A stretch of 64,000 bases of DNA from Silvania confinis. Its GTDB lineage: Bacteria; Pseudomonadota; Gammaproteobacteria; Enterobacterales; Enterobacteriaceae. This document shows, piece after piece, positions 9,829-19,507 of this stretch; the first letter of the stretch is position 1, and the number at the start of each line of letters is the position of its first letter. The stretch covers positions 806,001 through 870,000 of the forward strand of contig NZ_JAMGZJ010000078.1 of assembly GCF_025564085.1 (NCBI RefSeq). The letters run 5' to 3'. Made by a program: the position numbers and the translations under genes. The notes beneath the pieces are model-generated. The model worked only from the letters and a program-made list of their open reading frames with translations, searched no databases and was not told the DNA's origin.

Positions 9829-10881
9829 TTAGCGATGGCCATACACGCGCGGTCGCGTGTAGTAATCAATTAACGGTACGGTGATGTTAGCCAGCAGAAC
9901 CGCAAAGGCCACGCCGTCCGGGTAGCCGCCAAAGCAGCGGATCAGCCACACCAGTAGACCGGCCAGCGCGCCAAAAATCAGGCGGCCGCGATTGGTGGTG
10001 GAGGCCGTCACCGGGTCGGTGAGAATAAAGAACGCCCCGAGCATGGTTGCCCCGGAGAGCAGATGGATTTGCGGCGAGGCCAGTGTTTCCGGTGAGAAGA
10101 ACCAGCCCAGCCCGGAGCAAATCGCCAGGGTCGCCAGGAAGCTGACCGGAATATGCCAGCGGATCGCTTTCTGCCAAATCATAAACAGACCGCCCGCCAG
10201 GTAGGCAAGGTTTACCCACTGCCAGCCTGCGCCTGCCAGCACGCCGCTGTAGATCGGCATGTTCAGGATCTGCTCGACGTTGTGTCCGGCGTGCAGAGAC
10301 GTTTTAAAGGTGTCGAGCGGGGTGGCCTGACTGATGCCGTCCACGCCCATCCGCAGGCTTAACATATCGCCACCGCTGGCGGTATGGCCGGAGAAAATCA
10401 CCTGCAGGGCATCGACAAAGCCCGGCACGGTGGCGGCGATATCGTGCGGCGGCAGCCAGCTGGTCATCTGCACCGGGAACGAGATCAGCAATACCACATA
10501 GCCAATCATCGCCGGGTTGAACGGGTTATGACCCAGACCGCCGTACAGTTGTTTGGCAATGATCACCGCGAAAACGGTGCCCAGCACCACCATCCACCAC
10601 GGGGCAAATGGCGGAATACTGATGGCCAGCAGCAGGCCGGTAAGCAGGGCCGAGTTGTCGGCCAGGATCTTACTGACCGCCATGTTGCGTAGCTTTAACA
10701 CCAGCGCCTCAGCGGCCAGTGCGCTCGCACAGCCCAGGATTATCTGAAACAGCGTCCCCCAGCCAAAAAACCAGAACTGAACAGCGATGCCTGGCAGCGC
10801 GGCCAGACAAACCAGCATCATAATGCGCGATGTCTGACGCTGGTTGTGGGTATAGGGGGAACTTGCGATTCTGAAAACCAT
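9829..10881 (-). CDS. rsxD: Electron transport complex subunit RsxD
   Basis: A 350-residue polytopic inner-membrane subunit (about nine hydrophobic segments), close to the 352 residues of the E. coli protein. [13 protein letters not shown] (about residues 275-287) holds the SGAT motif whose Thr binds FMN covalently. [15 protein letters not shown] (about 113-127) is highly conserved in RsxD/RnfD/NqrB. The gene follows rsxC without a gap (10881/10882) and precedes rsxG by 10 bp, indicating tight translational linkage. Confidence 0.95.
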   Translation of the reverse strand: MVFRIASSPYTHNQRQTSRIMMLVCLAALPGIAVQFWFFGWGTLFQIILGCASALAAEALVLKLRNMAVSKILADNSALLTGLLLAISIPPFAPWWMVVLGTVFAVIIAKQLYGGLGHNPFNPAMIGYVVLLISFPVQMTSWLPPHDIAATVPGFVDALQVIFSGHTASGGDMLSLRMGVDGISQATPLDTFKTSLHAGHNVEQILNMPIYSGVLAGAGWQWVNLAYLAGGLFMIWQKAIRWHIPVSFLATLAICSGLGWFFSPETLASPQIHLLSGATMLGAFFILTDPVTASTTNRGRLIFGALAGLLVWLIRCFGGYPDGVAFAVLLANITVPLIDYYTRPRVYGHR

Positions 10882-12999
10882 TTAATCCTCGTTAACTGCC
10901 TGCTGTGCGGCTTTTTTGGCCTGAACGCGCGCAATCGCCGCAGCAACTGCAGCTTTACGCGGATCGTCATTGGCCGCCGGTTCTTCTTCCTGTTGTGCCG
11001 CTTTCCGCGCTTTCGCGCGGGCGATGGCGGCTTCGACGGCCGCTTTACGCGGGTCGACTGGCACGGGTTCTGCGGGTGTCACATCCGTTTGCGACGCCTT
11101 GCGCGCTTTAGCACGGGCAATCGCCGCTTCAACCGCCGCTTTACGCGGATCGACCGGCGTCTGCTCGACCTCAATTGCCTCGGGCTGTGGGGCTTTGCGC
11201 GCTTTAGCACGGGCAATCGCCGCTTCAACCGCAGCTTTGCGCGGATCGACCGGCGTCTGCTCGACCTCAATTGCCTCGGGTTGTGGCGCTTTGCGCGCTT
11301 TGGCACGAGCAATCGCGGCTTCGACCGCCGCTTTGCGCGGATCGATTTCCGGCTGTGGCTGTGCGGCGTGTTCTTTTTCGGCCTGACGGGCGCGGGCCTG
11401 CGCTTTACGCGCTTCGCGGGCGGCAATCATCTCGCTGTTGTCCGGGCGTTGTCCCGCCGGGATCACCACGTCCTGGGTCGCGGTGGCTTTCTTCTCGCGA
11501 ACGCGCGCCAGCGCAGCGCTGATGGCGTCCTGATCTTGCGCAGCAGGTTGCACTACAGCTTTTTTATGGCGCTCTTCACGGGCGGCTTTTTCACGCTCGA
11601 GGCGCAGCTGGCGGGCTTCAAAGCGCGCTTTGGCTTCAGCTGCGCGTTTTTCTTCCTGCGCGATGGCATAAATTTCGGCCTTCTCGACGCGGAAATACTG
11701 CACCAGCGGAATGCTGCTCGGGCAGACCCAGGCGCAGGCGCCGCACTCAATGCAGTCGGCCAGGTTATGGGCTTTGGCTTTGTCGTGGATCTGGCCTTTA
11801 CTGAACCAGTACAGCTGCTGAGGCAGCAGATCGGCAGGGCAGGCGTCGGCGCAGGCGCTGCAGCGAATGCAGCCTTTCTCTTCCTGTTCTTCGCCCATCT
11901 CGCTGGCGGACGGGGCCAGCAGGCAGTTGGTGATTTTTACTACCGGGACATCCAGCCACGGCAGGGTAAAGCCCATCAGCGGACCGCCCATAATCACCAG
12001 TTGCTCGGCACCCGGACAGAAATCGGCCTGCTCCAGCAGATGGCGAACTGGCGTACCCAGGCGTGCCCAGACGTTACCAGGACGATTAACGGCTTCGCCC
12101 GTCAAGGTGACGACGCGCTCGGTGAGGGGTTCACCGTCGACAACGGCACGTTTCACCGCATAGGCGGTACCGACGTTCTGCATCAGTACGCCAATGTCCG
12201 AGGAGCGACCGCCGTGCGGAACCTGCTTCCCGGTTAAAATTTGCGTCAGCTGCTTCGCGCCGCCGGAAGGATATTTGGTCGGAACCACCCGCAGGCCGAT
12301 ATCGTGGCTGTTTGCCAGCACCGCGCGCAGCATGGAGATCGCCTGCGGCTTGTTATCTTCGATGCCGATCAGCACTTCCCGCGGCTGCAGAATGTGCGCG
12401 AGGATGCGAATACCGTCGACGATTTGCGCCGCGCAGTCCTGCATCAGCCGATCGTCGGCGGTGATATAGGGCTCGCACTCGGCAGCGTTAATAATCAACG
12501 TCTGAATTTTGTCGCCACCGCCCTGCAGTTTGTTACCGGTCGGGAAGCCCGCGCCGCCCAGACCGGCCACGCCGGACTGGTGGATACGTTCGATCAGCGC
12601 CTCGCGGCTGTGGCTGCGATAGTCGCTCCAGCCGTCGCGGTCGATCCAGCGATCTTCGCCGTCGGCTTCAATCACCACGCACAGTTCGGACAGTGCCGAA
12701 GGGTGGGCGACGGTGTGCGGCGCAATGGACACCACTTTGCCCGAGGTCGGGGCGTGAACCGGCAGCATGCGTCCGCGCCCGAAGGTCAGCGGCTGGCCGC
12801 GTAACACGCTGTCACCAACGTTGACGCACAGCTCACCCTCAGCGCCAATATGCTGTTTCAACGGGATAATAAAATGGTTAGCCAGTGGGATCTGGCGCAA
12901 CGGCGTACCGCTGGACTGGGTTTTCATCTCTGGCGGGTGAATACCGCCGTCGAAATCCCAGATCTTCTCTTTTCTGAAGGCAGAAAATAACTTAAGCAT
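10882..12999 (-). CDS. rsxC: Electron transport complex subunit RsxC
   Basis: A 705-residue NADH-dehydrogenase-type subunit; the E. coli homologue has 740. The N-terminal part holds an NADH/FMN region ([12 protein letters not shown], about residues 145-156, then [14 protein letters not shown]) and a SLBB-like segment. Two [4Fe-4S] ferredoxin motifs follow: [12 protein letters not shown] and [12 protein letters not shown] (about 376-427). The C-terminal third is an Ala/Lys/Arg-rich tail with five repeats of [18 protein letters not shown], predicted helical and of variable copy number between strains and species. It overlaps rsxB by 8 bp. Confidence 0.95.
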   Translation of the reverse strand: MLKLFSAFRKEKIWDFDGGIHPPEMKTQSSGTPLRQIPLANHFIIPLKQHIGAEGELCVNVGDSVLRGQPLTFGRGRMLPVHAPTSGKVVSIAPHTVAHPSALSELCVVIEADGEDRWIDRDGWSDYRSHSREALIERIHQSGVAGLGGAGFPTGNKLQGGGDKIQTLIINAAECEPYITADDRLMQDCAAQIVDGIRILAHILQPREVLIGIEDNKPQAISMLRAVLANSHDIGLRVVPTKYPSGGAKQLTQILTGKQVPHGGRSSDIGVLMQNVGTAYAVKRAVVDGEPLTERVVTLTGEAVNRPGNVWARLGTPVRHLLEQADFCPGAEQLVIMGGPLMGFTLPWLDVPVVKITNCLLAPSASEMGEEQEEKGCIRCSACADACPADLLPQQLYWFSKGQIHDKAKAHNLADCIECGACAWVCPSSIPLVQYFRVEKAEIYAIAQEEKRAAEAKARFEARQLRLEREKAAREERHKKAVVQPAAQDQDAISAALARVREKKATATQDVVIPAGQRPDNSEMIAAREARKAQARARQAEKEHAAQPQPEIDPRKAAVEAAIARAKARKAPQPEAIEVEQTPVDPRKAAVEAAIARAKARKAPQPEAIEVEQTPVDPRKAAVEAAIARAKARKASQTDVTPAEPVPVDPRKAAVEAAIARAKARKAAQQEEEPAANDDPRKAAVAAAIARVQAKKAAQQAVNED
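10900..11345 (-). repeat. Tandem coding repeats in the rsxC tail
   Basis: Five copies of a unit encoding [19 protein letters not shown] with linkers. Two neighbouring units, containing [12 protein letters not shown] linkers, are almost identical at the DNA level with a 96-bp period, pointing to recent duplication. This is the same variable-length tail seen in E. coli RsxC, so copy number likely differs among close relatives. Confidence 0.85.
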
Positions 13000-13570
13000 G
13001 TTGTTCCACTGGAATAATGCGTACCGGAATGGTCTGGAGATCCCATTTCCAGCTGTCGGTCGTTGTCTCTACCGGCACTAAGGTAATGCACTGTGTCGGA
13101 CAAGGGGCGACGCAGAGATTACAGCCGGTACACAGATCCGCCATCACGGTATGCATGGCGCGGGTGGCACCCACGATGGCATCGACCGGACAGGCCTGAA
13201 TACATTTGGTGCAGCCGATACAGTTAGGCTCGTCAATCACCGCCAGCACGCGAACCGGTTCCTGAACGCTCTCGTCACCATCAACGGGCTGCGGATCGAC
13301 GTTAAGCAGGGTGGCAATTTTCAGCATCACCGCTTCGCCACCGGGGGCACAGCGGTTAATTTTTTCGCCGCCTGTACCCACTGCTTCAGCGTAAGGACGA
13401 CAGCCAGGGTAGCCGCACTGCCCGCACTGGCTTTGCGGCAGCAGCTCATCGATTTTTTCGACCACCGGATCGTCCTGCACCGCAAAGCGGCGCGAGGCGT
13501 AACCAAGAATGATGCCGAAAATAAGCCCCAGCACGCTGATGGCGGCGATGGCAATCCAGATGGCATTCAT
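12992..13570 (-). CDS. rsxB: Electron transport complex ferredoxin subunit RsxB
   Basis: A 192-residue membrane-anchored iron-sulfur protein. One N-terminal transmembrane helix (about 5-25) is followed by a 4Fe-4S domain [16 protein letters not shown] (about 49-64) and two ferredoxin motifs, [12 protein letters not shown] and [12 protein letters not shown] (about 117-158), giving three clusters. It passes electrons within the Rsx complex. The start ATG overlaps the rsxA stop by one base and the end overlaps rsxC by 8 bp. Confidence 0.96.
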   Translation of the reverse strand: MNAIWIAIAAISVLGLIFGIILGYASRRFAVQDDPVVEKIDELLPQSQCGQCGYPGCRPYAEAVGTGGEKINRCAPGGEAVMLKIATLLNVDPQPVDGDESVQEPVRVLAVIDEPNCIGCTKCIQACPVDAIVGATRAMHTVMADLCTGCNLCVAPCPTQCITLVPVETTTDSWKWDLQTIPVRIIPVEQHA

Positions 13571-14151
13571 TACAACTTCACCAGACCACTGAAGCCCATA
13601 AAGGCCAGAGACATCAGACCGGCGGTCACCAGCGCGATGGCATTACCGCGAAACGGTGCAGGCACATCGGCGGCGACCATGCGTTCGCGGATCGCGGCAA
13701 ACAGCACCATCACCAGCGAGAAGCCGACGGCAGCAGAAAAGCCGTACAGCGCTGACTGCAGGAAGTTGTGCCCAAGGTTAATGTTGAGCAACGCCACGCC
13801 GAGCACGGCACAGTTGGTGGTGATCAGCGGCAGGAAGATGCCGAGCAGACGGTACAGAGCCGGGCTGGTTTTACGCACCACCATTTCGGTGAACTGCACC
13901 ACCACGGCGATAACCAGAATAAAGGCCAGCGTGCGCAGGTAGGTCAGACCGAGTGGGATCAGGATCCAGGTGTCAATCCACCATGCACAGATAGAGGCGA
14001 GGGTCATCACGAAGGTGGTTGCTAACCCCATCCCCATCGCGGTTTCCAGCTTCTTGGACACACCCATAAACGGGCAAAGGCCAAGGAACTTCACGAGGAC
14101 GAAGTTGTTCACCAGCACCGTGCCGACAAAGAGCAGTAAGTAATCGGTCAT
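13570..14151 (-). CDS. rsxA: Electron transport complex subunit RsxA
   Basis: A 193-residue integral membrane subunit with six hydrophobic segments, paralogous to RsxE with inverted topology. [20 protein letters not shown] (about 24-43) and [20 protein letters not shown] (about 97-116) correspond to the two family motifs, each with a conserved Cys. It is the first gene of rsxABCDGE-nth. A terminator-like hairpin separates it from ydgK upstream. Confidence 0.96.
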   Translation of the reverse strand: MTDYLLLFVGTVLVNNFVLVKFLGLCPFMGVSKKLETAMGMGLATTFVMTLASICAWWIDTWILIPLGLTYLRTLAFILVIAVVVQFTEMVVRKTSPALYRLLGIFLPLITTNCAVLGVALLNINLGHNFLQSALYGFSAAVGFSLVMVLFAAIRERMVAADVPAPFRGNAIALVTAGLMSLAFMGFSGLVKL

Positions 14152-14166
14152 TATTCAGCCTGAAAT

Positions 14167-14206
14167 AAAAAAGCCGCCTATTATCGGATAAAGCGACGCA
14201 GGCGAC
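14167..14206 (-). terminator. Probable terminator between ydgK and rsxA
   Basis: On the minus strand GTCGCCT and AGGCGGC pair (one G-T wobble) around a long loop, followed by TTTTTT. It would attenuate ydgK read-through into rsxA. Confidence 0.5.
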
Positions 14207-14227
14207 AACAGGTTAACTGTAGGGTTA

Positions 14228-14668
14228 TTACGGGTTCACAAAGGTGTTCTTTACCCGCGTCGAACGCTTAAAGTAGGGCACGAACAGCGCAGTCACCAGC
14301 AGGGGGAAGAGCAGTTGACGCACTGCCAGCGCATCGGAGACCGGTGAAAAAGCAAAGGCCTTCACCGCCAGTAATACGGCGACAAGCAGCCAGATAATAT
14401 AATGCTTAGGCACTTTCTGACGGCGTTTAAAAAACGCAATGGTCAGCCACAGCGTGTAGTACCACATGCCGATCGCGAAGGAGAAGGAGATAAACCACAT
14501 CACAATTTCAGACGTATTCTGTGCACCCAGCGATTTTAACGCATGTGGGGTAATTAATGCCGTGGTGTAAAGCAGCAGCGCCAGGGAGGCACTCAATAAA
14601 GCCACCAGCAGCCAGGCAAGCGGGGCGAGTAACCAGCCACCAATTTTTTCTCCAGCCGTTGTGCTCAT
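14228..14668 (-). CDS. ydgK: Inner-membrane protein YdgK (DUF2569 type)
   Basis: A 146-residue protein with four strongly hydrophobic segments (about residues 10-35, 52-75, 90-110 and 118-135), corresponding to E. coli YdgK, which also lies between cnu and rsxA. No enzymatic motif is visible and its function is unknown. The C-terminus is basic (FKRSTRVKNTF). The start carries a GGGAGA ribosome site. Confidence 0.85.
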   Translation of the reverse strand: MSTTAGEKIGGWLLAPLAWLLVALLSASLALLLYTTALITPHALKSLGAQNTSEIVMWFISFSFAIGMWYYTLWLTIAFFKRRQKVPKHYIIWLLVAVLLAVKAFAFSPVSDALAVRQLLFPLLVTALFVPYFKRSTRVKNTFVNP

Positions 14669-14758
14669 GTTCTCTCCCGAATAGTCAGCGTCAAAGCGCG
14701 TGCAGCAAAATTAGCAGGGGCGAGATTATATAACATTTCAGTTGAATGACTACTTTTC

Positions 14759-14974
14759 TTATTCTACGAAGTGCCAGACCGCCTTAGGAACCTCGCCAAT
14801 GTTGAACAGACGCCCACCGGAGACCAGCTCGGCGCGGCGGTGATCGGCGGCGCGGTACATGCTGATGATCTCCTGATGATCGCTCAGGGTATAGTTAAGG
14901 TGGTCAAACAACTTTTCCAGGCTTTCCAGTGAATTTATTTTGCGAAATTTTAATAAATAATCTTGCACGGTCAT
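14759..14974 (-). CDS. cnu: OriC-binding nucleoid-associated protein Cnu (YdgT)
   Basis: A 71-residue Hha/YmoA-family protein. [20 protein letters not shown] and [18 protein letters not shown] are the family signature; the Asp/Arg-rich surface binds H-NS or StpA and modulates silencing of horizontally acquired DNA, and Cnu also binds near oriC. Length equals the E. coli protein. It lies between blr and ydgK, as in E. coli. Its presence close to AT-rich foreign DNA is suggestive but not evidence of a direct link. Confidence 0.93.
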   Translation of the reverse strand: MTVQDYLLKFRKINSLESLEKLFDHLNYTLSDHQEIISMYRAADHRRAELVSGGRLFNIGEVPKAVWHFVE

Positions 14975-15172
14975 CTTAATCGTTTTCCATATATACAGTA
15001 AGTCATCCCGACGAGGTATTTGGTTTGAATATTAATCGGATCCAAAAAGGCGTAAACAGCGGTATCCGCCCGTCGGCAAAATTAAGAGTTTTCTTTGCTG
15101 ATAAATCAGGCGTCGACTGACGCCTGCAGAAGGGTAACGCTGTTCATGACGGCTGGCAATCAGCAACTGGCA

Positions 15173-15331
15173 TCAGCTGTGGTTATTTGGGGGGGTATGT
15201 TGCATCACGCTATTGACCGGCTCTGGTGGCTGGTAGTTATCAATCTGGCTGGCGATACCCAGCAGCACCACCGACACGCCCAGAACAATCCACCCTGCTA
15301 ACTCAATAATTCGATTAATAATTGTCGTCAT
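15173..15331 (-). CDS. blr: Small membrane protein Blr
   Basis: A small open frame whose core IELAGWIVLGVSVVLLGIAS followed by QIDNYQPPE matches the 41-residue E. coli Blr (beta-lactam resistance small protein), which sits at this same place between cnu and ydgJ. One transmembrane helix fills most of it, with a short tail. Blr associates with the divisome in E. coli. The start is uncertain: ATG at 15331 gives 52 aa, another at 15355 gives 60, and the E. coli start aligns with a residue encoded by ATT here. The C-terminus is longer than in E. coli. Confidence 0.8.
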   Translation of the reverse strand: MTTIINRIIELAGWIVLGVSVVLLGIASQIDNYQPPEPVNSVMQHTPPNNHS

Positions 15332-15563
15332 GATTCGTAAATTTGATTTGTCCATAAATACAGGTTGAGAATTTTACAGCGCACCCGGCCTGCGGGCAAG
15401 CGGTTTACAGGATGATTTATTATTTTATTCAGCAGGTTATAAATGTTAATTAGAAATTACTGATTGCAAGTGTTGTATTTCCCCGGCATACCCCAGATTA
15501 AACTATTGTGACCTATGAAGAGATCGAGTGGAATAAACGTGTAAACAGACGAGAGGCGACGAC

Positions 15564-16604
15564 ATGAGTGACAAAATCCGTGTTGGATTAATTGGTTATG
15601 GCTACGCGAGTAAAACGTTTCATGCCCCGCTGATTGCCGGCACCCCGGGGATGGTGCTGGCGGCGGTGTCCAGCAGCGACGCGACAAAGGTTCATGCCGA
15701 CTGGCCGACGGTGCCGGTGGTTTCCGAGCCTAAGCATCTGTTTAACGATCCGGATGTCGATTTGATCGTCATCCCGACGCCGAACGATACTCACTTCCCG
15801 CTGGCGAAAGCCGCGCTGGAGGCCGGTAAGCACGTCGTTGTGGATAAACCCTTTACCGTGACACTGTCACAGGCACGCGAGCTGGATGCGCTGGCAAAAA
15901 GCCTCGGTAAACTGCTGTCCGTGTTCCATAACCGCCGTTGGGACAGTGATTTCCTGACCCTCAAGGCGCTGATTGCCGACGGTTCGCTCGGCGAAGTAGC
16001 CTTCTTTGAGTCCCATTTTGATCGCTTCCGTCCGCAGGTGCGTAATCGCTGGCGCGAGCAGGCGGGCCCGGGCAGCGGCATCTGGTACGATCTGGCCCCG
16101 CATCTTCTCGATCAGGCCGTCAATTTGTTTGGCCTGCCTGTCAGCCTGACCGTCGATCTGGCCCAACTGCGGCCCGGCTCGCAGGCCACGGATTACTTTC
16201 ATGCGGTGCTCAGCTATCCGCAGCGTCGCATCGTGCTGCACGGCACCATGCTGGCGGCGGCGGAGTCAGCGCGCTATATCGTTCACGGCACTCGCGGCAG
16301 CTATGTAAAGTACGGACTGGACCCACAGGAAGATCGTCTGAAAAATGGCGAACGTTTACCGCAGGAAGACTGGGGCTACGACATGCGTGACGGCGTCCTG
16401 ACCCGCGTTGAAGGTGAAGAGCGCGTCGAAGAGAGCTGGCTGACGCTACCGGGCAACTACCCGGCATACTATGCGGGTATCCGCGATGCGCTGAACGGTG
16501 ACGGTGAAAACCCGGTCCCGGCCAGTCAGGCGATTCAGATTATGGAACTTATCGAATTGGGGATGGAATCCGCCAGACATCGCGCGACGCTCTGTCTGGC
16601 GTAA
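15564..16604 (+). CDS. ydgJ: Gfo/Idh/MocA-family oxidoreductase YdgJ
   Basis: A 346-residue NAD(P)-dependent dehydrogenase of unknown substrate. The Rossmann fold starts with VGLIGYGYASKTFHAPLI (about residues 8-25; GxGxxx pattern). VIPTPNDTHFPLAKAALEAG and the EKP-like triad in VVVDKPFT (Lys about 95) mark the family, and the dimerisation beta-sheet domain follows (WYDLAPHLLDQAVNLFG). It is transcribed towards add and shares a bidirectional terminator with it. Confidence 0.9.
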   Translation: MSDKIRVGLIGYGYASKTFHAPLIAGTPGMVLAAVSSSDATKVHADWPTVPVVSEPKHLFNDPDVDLIVIPTPNDTHFPLAKAALEAGKHVVVDKPFTVTLSQARELDALAKSLGKLLSVFHNRRWDSDFLTLKALIADGSLGEVAFFESHFDRFRPQVRNRWREQAGPGSGIWYDLAPHLLDQAVNLFGLPVSLTVDLAQLRPGSQATDYFHAVLSYPQRRIVLHGTMLAAAESARYIVHGTRGSYVKYGLDPQEDRLKNGERLPQEDWGYDMRDGVLTRVEGEERVEESWLTLPGNYPAYYAGIRDALNGDGENPVPASQAIQIMELIELGMESARHRATLCLA

Positions 16605-16607
16605 TGT

Positions 16608-16636
16608 AAAAAGCCCGGCGCGATGCCGGGTTTTTT
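16608..16636. terminator. Bidirectional terminator between ydgJ and add
   Basis: CCCGGC / GCCGGG stem with a 5-base loop flanked by AAAAAG and TTTTTT, so it functions on both strands. It serves the convergent genes ydgJ and add. Confidence 0.88.
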
Positions 16637-16637
16637 A

Positions 16638-17639
16638 TTATCCCTGTGCAACCTTATCGCGCAGGGCTTGCTTCTCGGCAGGCGTTAAAAAGGCCATCTC
16701 CAGCCCGTTGATCTGCGCCTGGCGGATCTGCTGCTGGCTCAGCCCGGCCAGCGCTGCGGCAACCGTATATTCATGAATAATATCCACGCCCTGAACCGCC
16801 GGATCGTCGGTGTTCAGCGAGGCTAAAACCCCATGTTCAAGGAAGGTTTTCAGCGGATGCTGCCCCAGGGTCGCGACGGTGCTGGTCTGAATATTCGACG
16901 TCAGGCAGGATTCAATCCCGATGCGCTGCTCCGCCAGGAAATCCATCAGGGCTCTGTCTTCCACCGCTTTGACCCCGTGACCGATACGCTCGGCACCCAG
17001 CTCGCGGATCGCCTGCCAGATGCTCTCCGGGCCTGCAGCTTCACCGGCATGTACCGTGACGTGCCAGCCGGCGTCGCGGGCGCGGTTAAAGTGCGAGAGG
17101 AACAAGCTGCCCGGGAAGCCCAGTTCATCACCGGCCAGATCGATGGCGGTGATCTGATCCCGGTGGGCCAGCAGCGCCTCCAGCTCCTGCAGGCACGCGG
17201 CTTCGCCAAAGGTACGGCTCATGATGCCAATCAGACGCGCTTCAACGTTAAAGGCTTTGCAACCTTCGCGGATACCCGCAATCACCGCTTCAACCACACC
17301 TTCTACCGGCAACTGGTGGGTCATCGCCATATAGCCCGGCGAGAAGCGCAGCTCAACGTAGTGCAGGCCATTGCGGGCCGCATCTTCGATGTTCTCATAC
17401 GCCACACGACGGCAGGCATCCAGCGAGGCCAGCATCTTCACACCCCAGTCGAGCTTGCTGAGGAAGCTGACCAAATCCGGTTCGTTTTCGGTGACCTGAA
17501 CATGCGGGAGTAACGTTTCGAGCGTTTGGGCGGGCAGGGTCAAATTATACTGATGCCCCAGGTCGAGAATGGTCTGGGCACGAATGTTGCCATCAAGATG
17601 GCGGTGAATGTCAGTTAACGGCAGGCGGGAATCAATCAT
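16638..17639 (-). CDS. add: Adenosine deaminase
   Basis: A 333-residue zinc metalloenzyme deaminating adenosine and deoxyadenosine to inosine forms in purine salvage. The metal ligands are in DIHRHLDGN (His12, His14) and TVHAGEA (His about 197); the catalytic Glu about 200 follows in the same motif. [12 protein letters not shown] and [10 protein letters not shown] (Asp about 278-279) complete the active site. Length matches E. coli Add. Its upstream region is remarkable: the prophage attachment core lies 25-39 bp before the start codon. Confidence 0.96.
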   Translation of the reverse strand: MIDSRLPLTDIHRHLDGNIRAQTILDLGHQYNLTLPAQTLETLLPHVQVTENEPDLVSFLSKLDWGVKMLASLDACRRVAYENIEDAARNGLHYVELRFSPGYMAMTHQLPVEGVVEAVIAGIREGCKAFNVEARLIGIMSRTFGEAACLQELEALLAHRDQITAIDLAGDELGFPGSLFLSHFNRARDAGWHVTVHAGEAAGPESIWQAIRELGAERIGHGVKAVEDRALMDFLAEQRIGIESCLTSNIQTSTVATLGQHPLKTFLEHGVLASLNTDDPAVQGVDIIHEYTVAAALAGLSQQQIRQAQINGLEMAFLTPAEKQALRDKVAQG

Positions 17640-17663
17640 GGTCGCACTCTTATAGTTAAAGTA

Positions 17664-17678
17664 GTGCGGCCCATTATA
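17664..17678. other. attL core
   Basis: GTGCGGCCCATTATA, repeated exactly at 37775-37789. The integrase gene begins 76 bp inside. On the minus strand the core reads TATAATGGGCCGCAC, so TATAAT lies 34 bp upstream of the add ATG, exactly where an add -10 hexamer would be expected. The arm region 17679-17753 contains AGGGG-type motifs (GGGGCATATAGGGGGCA) resembling those near attR. Confidence 0.85.
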
Positions 17679-17753
17679 CTACAGCTAATTAACTTATTAA
17701 AAATGCTGAGAAATTCATAGGCCTGCAGAATGTTAGGGGCATATAGGGGGCAA

Positions 17754-18983
17754 TTAGCCTAATTTACTATTTAAAAGCTCCACCTGGTCCCGGTCTTTAT
17801 CCCCCATCCATTTCGAGTAAACCTTATACACCATACTGGCGTCAGCATGTCCCATCTGGCTGGCGATAAAAGAGGGGATCGCACCCGCAGACAAGAGCCA
17901 ACACGCGTAAGTATGGCGAGACTGATATGGAACGCGTCTGCGTATGTCCGCTTTTTTTAAACCCAGCCTCCAACTGTAGCCCAGCGCGTTTTTTGAATAA
18001 TATGGATTTGGAACGGCAATTTTAACCACCGGACGAAACACGAACCTTACATGCTGCTGTTCAGTGCTCGCATACGCACGATGGTGAAATACGATTTCAG
18101 TCGCCTGGTCTGCACCCGTCAGGTGAAACTGATCTCTTAACGCCCCGAGGGCAGGATCCAGCAATGTAATTGTGCGTTCGCCGGCGGCCGTTTTTGGCGG
18201 CCCAAACTGGTCGTAATTGTTCAAATTCCGGTTAACGTGAATTTTCCCACTGACCAGATCTACATCATCCCATCCCAGCGCGCAAAGCTCTCCATGACGA
18301 AGACCTGCGTAAAAGGCCACTTTCCATAAGTTAACGACTGAAGCCGGTAACACCGAAATTAATCGCTCGTACTCCTCCATAGTGAGAGGATCTGGCGCTT
18401 TCCGTGGACGCTTTAAAGCTGGGATATCTTCAAAAGGGCTGTTGGAGATAATCTGGCTACGTTTGGCAAATTTCAGCATGGCGCACAAGGTACGGATTTG
18501 CTCGTTCACCGTCGCTGGTGCCCGGCCTGTTTTATTCAGGTGTGGCACGACTTCATTGCGGACTTCCCCCAGCAACAACTCTTTCCGGTATCTCAGAATA
18601 TCCATCTGTTGAATATCGGCGATCGGCGTTTCGCTACCAACGACCCGCAGCAGTATCTTGATTATGGACTGCATGTTTCGTGTTGATGAGTAGGTCATCT
18701 CCAGCTCTTTTGTTCCGCTGTACTCATTACAAAGTTCCTGGAAGGTATTAATCCGTAATGTGGTTGAAAATTTTTTTGCTGATTTAGAACCAGGAAACTG
18801 CAGGCCGTAATCGAAAACACCCATCTGAATATCACTGGTGATCTTTGCTCTAAGCTGGCCTGCTTTTTTTAGGTTGGCGTTCGTCACCAGCCAGCCTTTC
18901 AGTGTTTCCCGGCATCGAACGTCTCGGTAAATGAACCATATCCGAATCTTGCCATTGTGAATTTCAACACCCGTTGGCGCCAC
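17754..18983 (-). CDS. int: Prophage tyrosine recombinase (integrase)
   Basis: A 409-residue lambda-type integrase. After an N-terminal arm-binding domain (about 1-70) and a core-binding domain comes the catalytic domain: AGLRHGELCALGWDDVD with the first Arg (about 228), PYQSRHTYACWLL with the second Arg (about 355; the usual His three residues before is replaced by Tyr, common in phage integrases), and GHADASMVYKVYSKW with the nucleophilic Tyr. The start is a GTG with AGGAG eight bases upstream, one base after the xis stop. It lies next to attL, as expected. Confidence 0.93.
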   Translation of the reverse strand: MAPTGVEIHNGKIRIWFIYRDVRCRETLKGWLVTNANLKKAGQLRAKITSDIQMGVFDYGLQFPGSKSAKKFSTTLRINTFQELCNEYSGTKELEMTYSSTRNMQSIIKILLRVVGSETPIADIQQMDILRYRKELLLGEVRNEVVPHLNKTGRAPATVNEQIRTLCAMLKFAKRSQIISNSPFEDIPALKRPRKAPDPLTMEEYERLISVLPASVVNLWKVAFYAGLRHGELCALGWDDVDLVSGKIHVNRNLNNYDQFGPPKTAAGERTITLLDPALGALRDQFHLTGADQATEIVFHHRAYASTEQQHVRFVFRPVVKIAVPNPYYSKNALGYSWRLGLKKADIRRRVPYQSRHTYACWLLSAGAIPSFIASQMGHADASMVYKVYSKWMGDKDRDQVELLNSKLG

Positions 18984-18984
18984 G

Positions 18985-19203
18985 TCACTGCTCCTGAACG
19001 AAACTGTTTATCTTTGGGAAGTTGTACCAAAGCGTCGCCCGAGGAGAGCTGTTATCTCCTTCAGTCTGGGTGACACGTTTAAAGTGGATGCCCTCGATCC
19101 AGCGGTGCGCTCGATAGCAGGTGATTTGCCGCTTTGAGAGCCCGGTTCTCTCGCACAGTTTGGCTTCCACAACCCACTCTTCGTTAAAAATTACCTGTGC
19201 CAT
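18985..19203 (-). CDS. xis: Excisionase-family protein
   Basis: A 72-residue protein directly upstream of int with one base between stop and start, so the two are translationally coupled. FNEEWVVEAKLCERTGLSKRQITCYRAHRW resembles the winged-helix DNA-binding motif of phage excisionases, and IEGIHFKRV...LWYNFPKINSFV is the typical second half. It would bend attachment-site DNA and direct integrase towards excision. The basic composition and position support the call. Confidence 0.82.
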   Translation of the reverse strand: MAQVIFNEEWVVEAKLCERTGLSKRQITCYRAHRWIEGIHFKRVTQTEGDNSSPRATLWYNFPKINSFVQEQ

Positions 19204-19267
19204 CTTTCACCTCAGGTAACCGACATCAGTATAAAGATGCCGGTTGTTGATAAATGATATTTCGATA

Positions 19268-19507
19268 TCAGGCGACCTGACCTGGAAGGGATCGCAGGCG
19301 GCGCATGCCGGTCATCGCCGTGGCCACGTAGCTCGCCTTACGGTTGACCACCTCCACCCAGACCTTCACGCCTTCAACTCTCACCGTGTACGTCTCTTTC
19401 ATCTTGCTGCGACCGTAATCGCCGTAACGTTCCTTGTGGGCAGCCAGCGCGAGTTCGCATGCCTGGCGCGCCAGAGGGGATTGCTTGCTGCGGTTAATCA
19501 GTTTCAT
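19268..19507 (-). CDS. Small phage early protein (DUF4060-like)
   Basis: A 79-residue protein beginning MKLINRSKQSPLARQACELA with HKERYGDYGRSK and VEVVNRKASYVATAMTG, which I recognise as the small conserved family found after int/xis in many enterobacterial prophages (DUF4060). No function is known. The ATG at 19507 is preferred over a longer frame to 19537; it overlaps the end of the upstream gene by 14 bp, in keeping with one leftward early operon. Confidence 0.6.
   Translation of the reverse strand: MKLINRSKQSPLARQACELALAAHKERYGDYGRSKMKETYTVRVEGVKVWVEVVNRKASYVATAMTGMRRLRSLPGQVA

Noticed and set aside
10900..11345. Regular repeats that could suggest a CRISPR array
   Set aside because: Units are in-frame coding repeats of RsxC with no unique spacers and no cas genes nearby.
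10846..12237. A 463-codon open frame on the plus strand opposite rsxC
   Set aside because: It mirrors the GC-rich, repetitive rsxC tail; composition (Phe/Arg repeats) is that of an antisense shadow and rsxC is a complete conserved gene.
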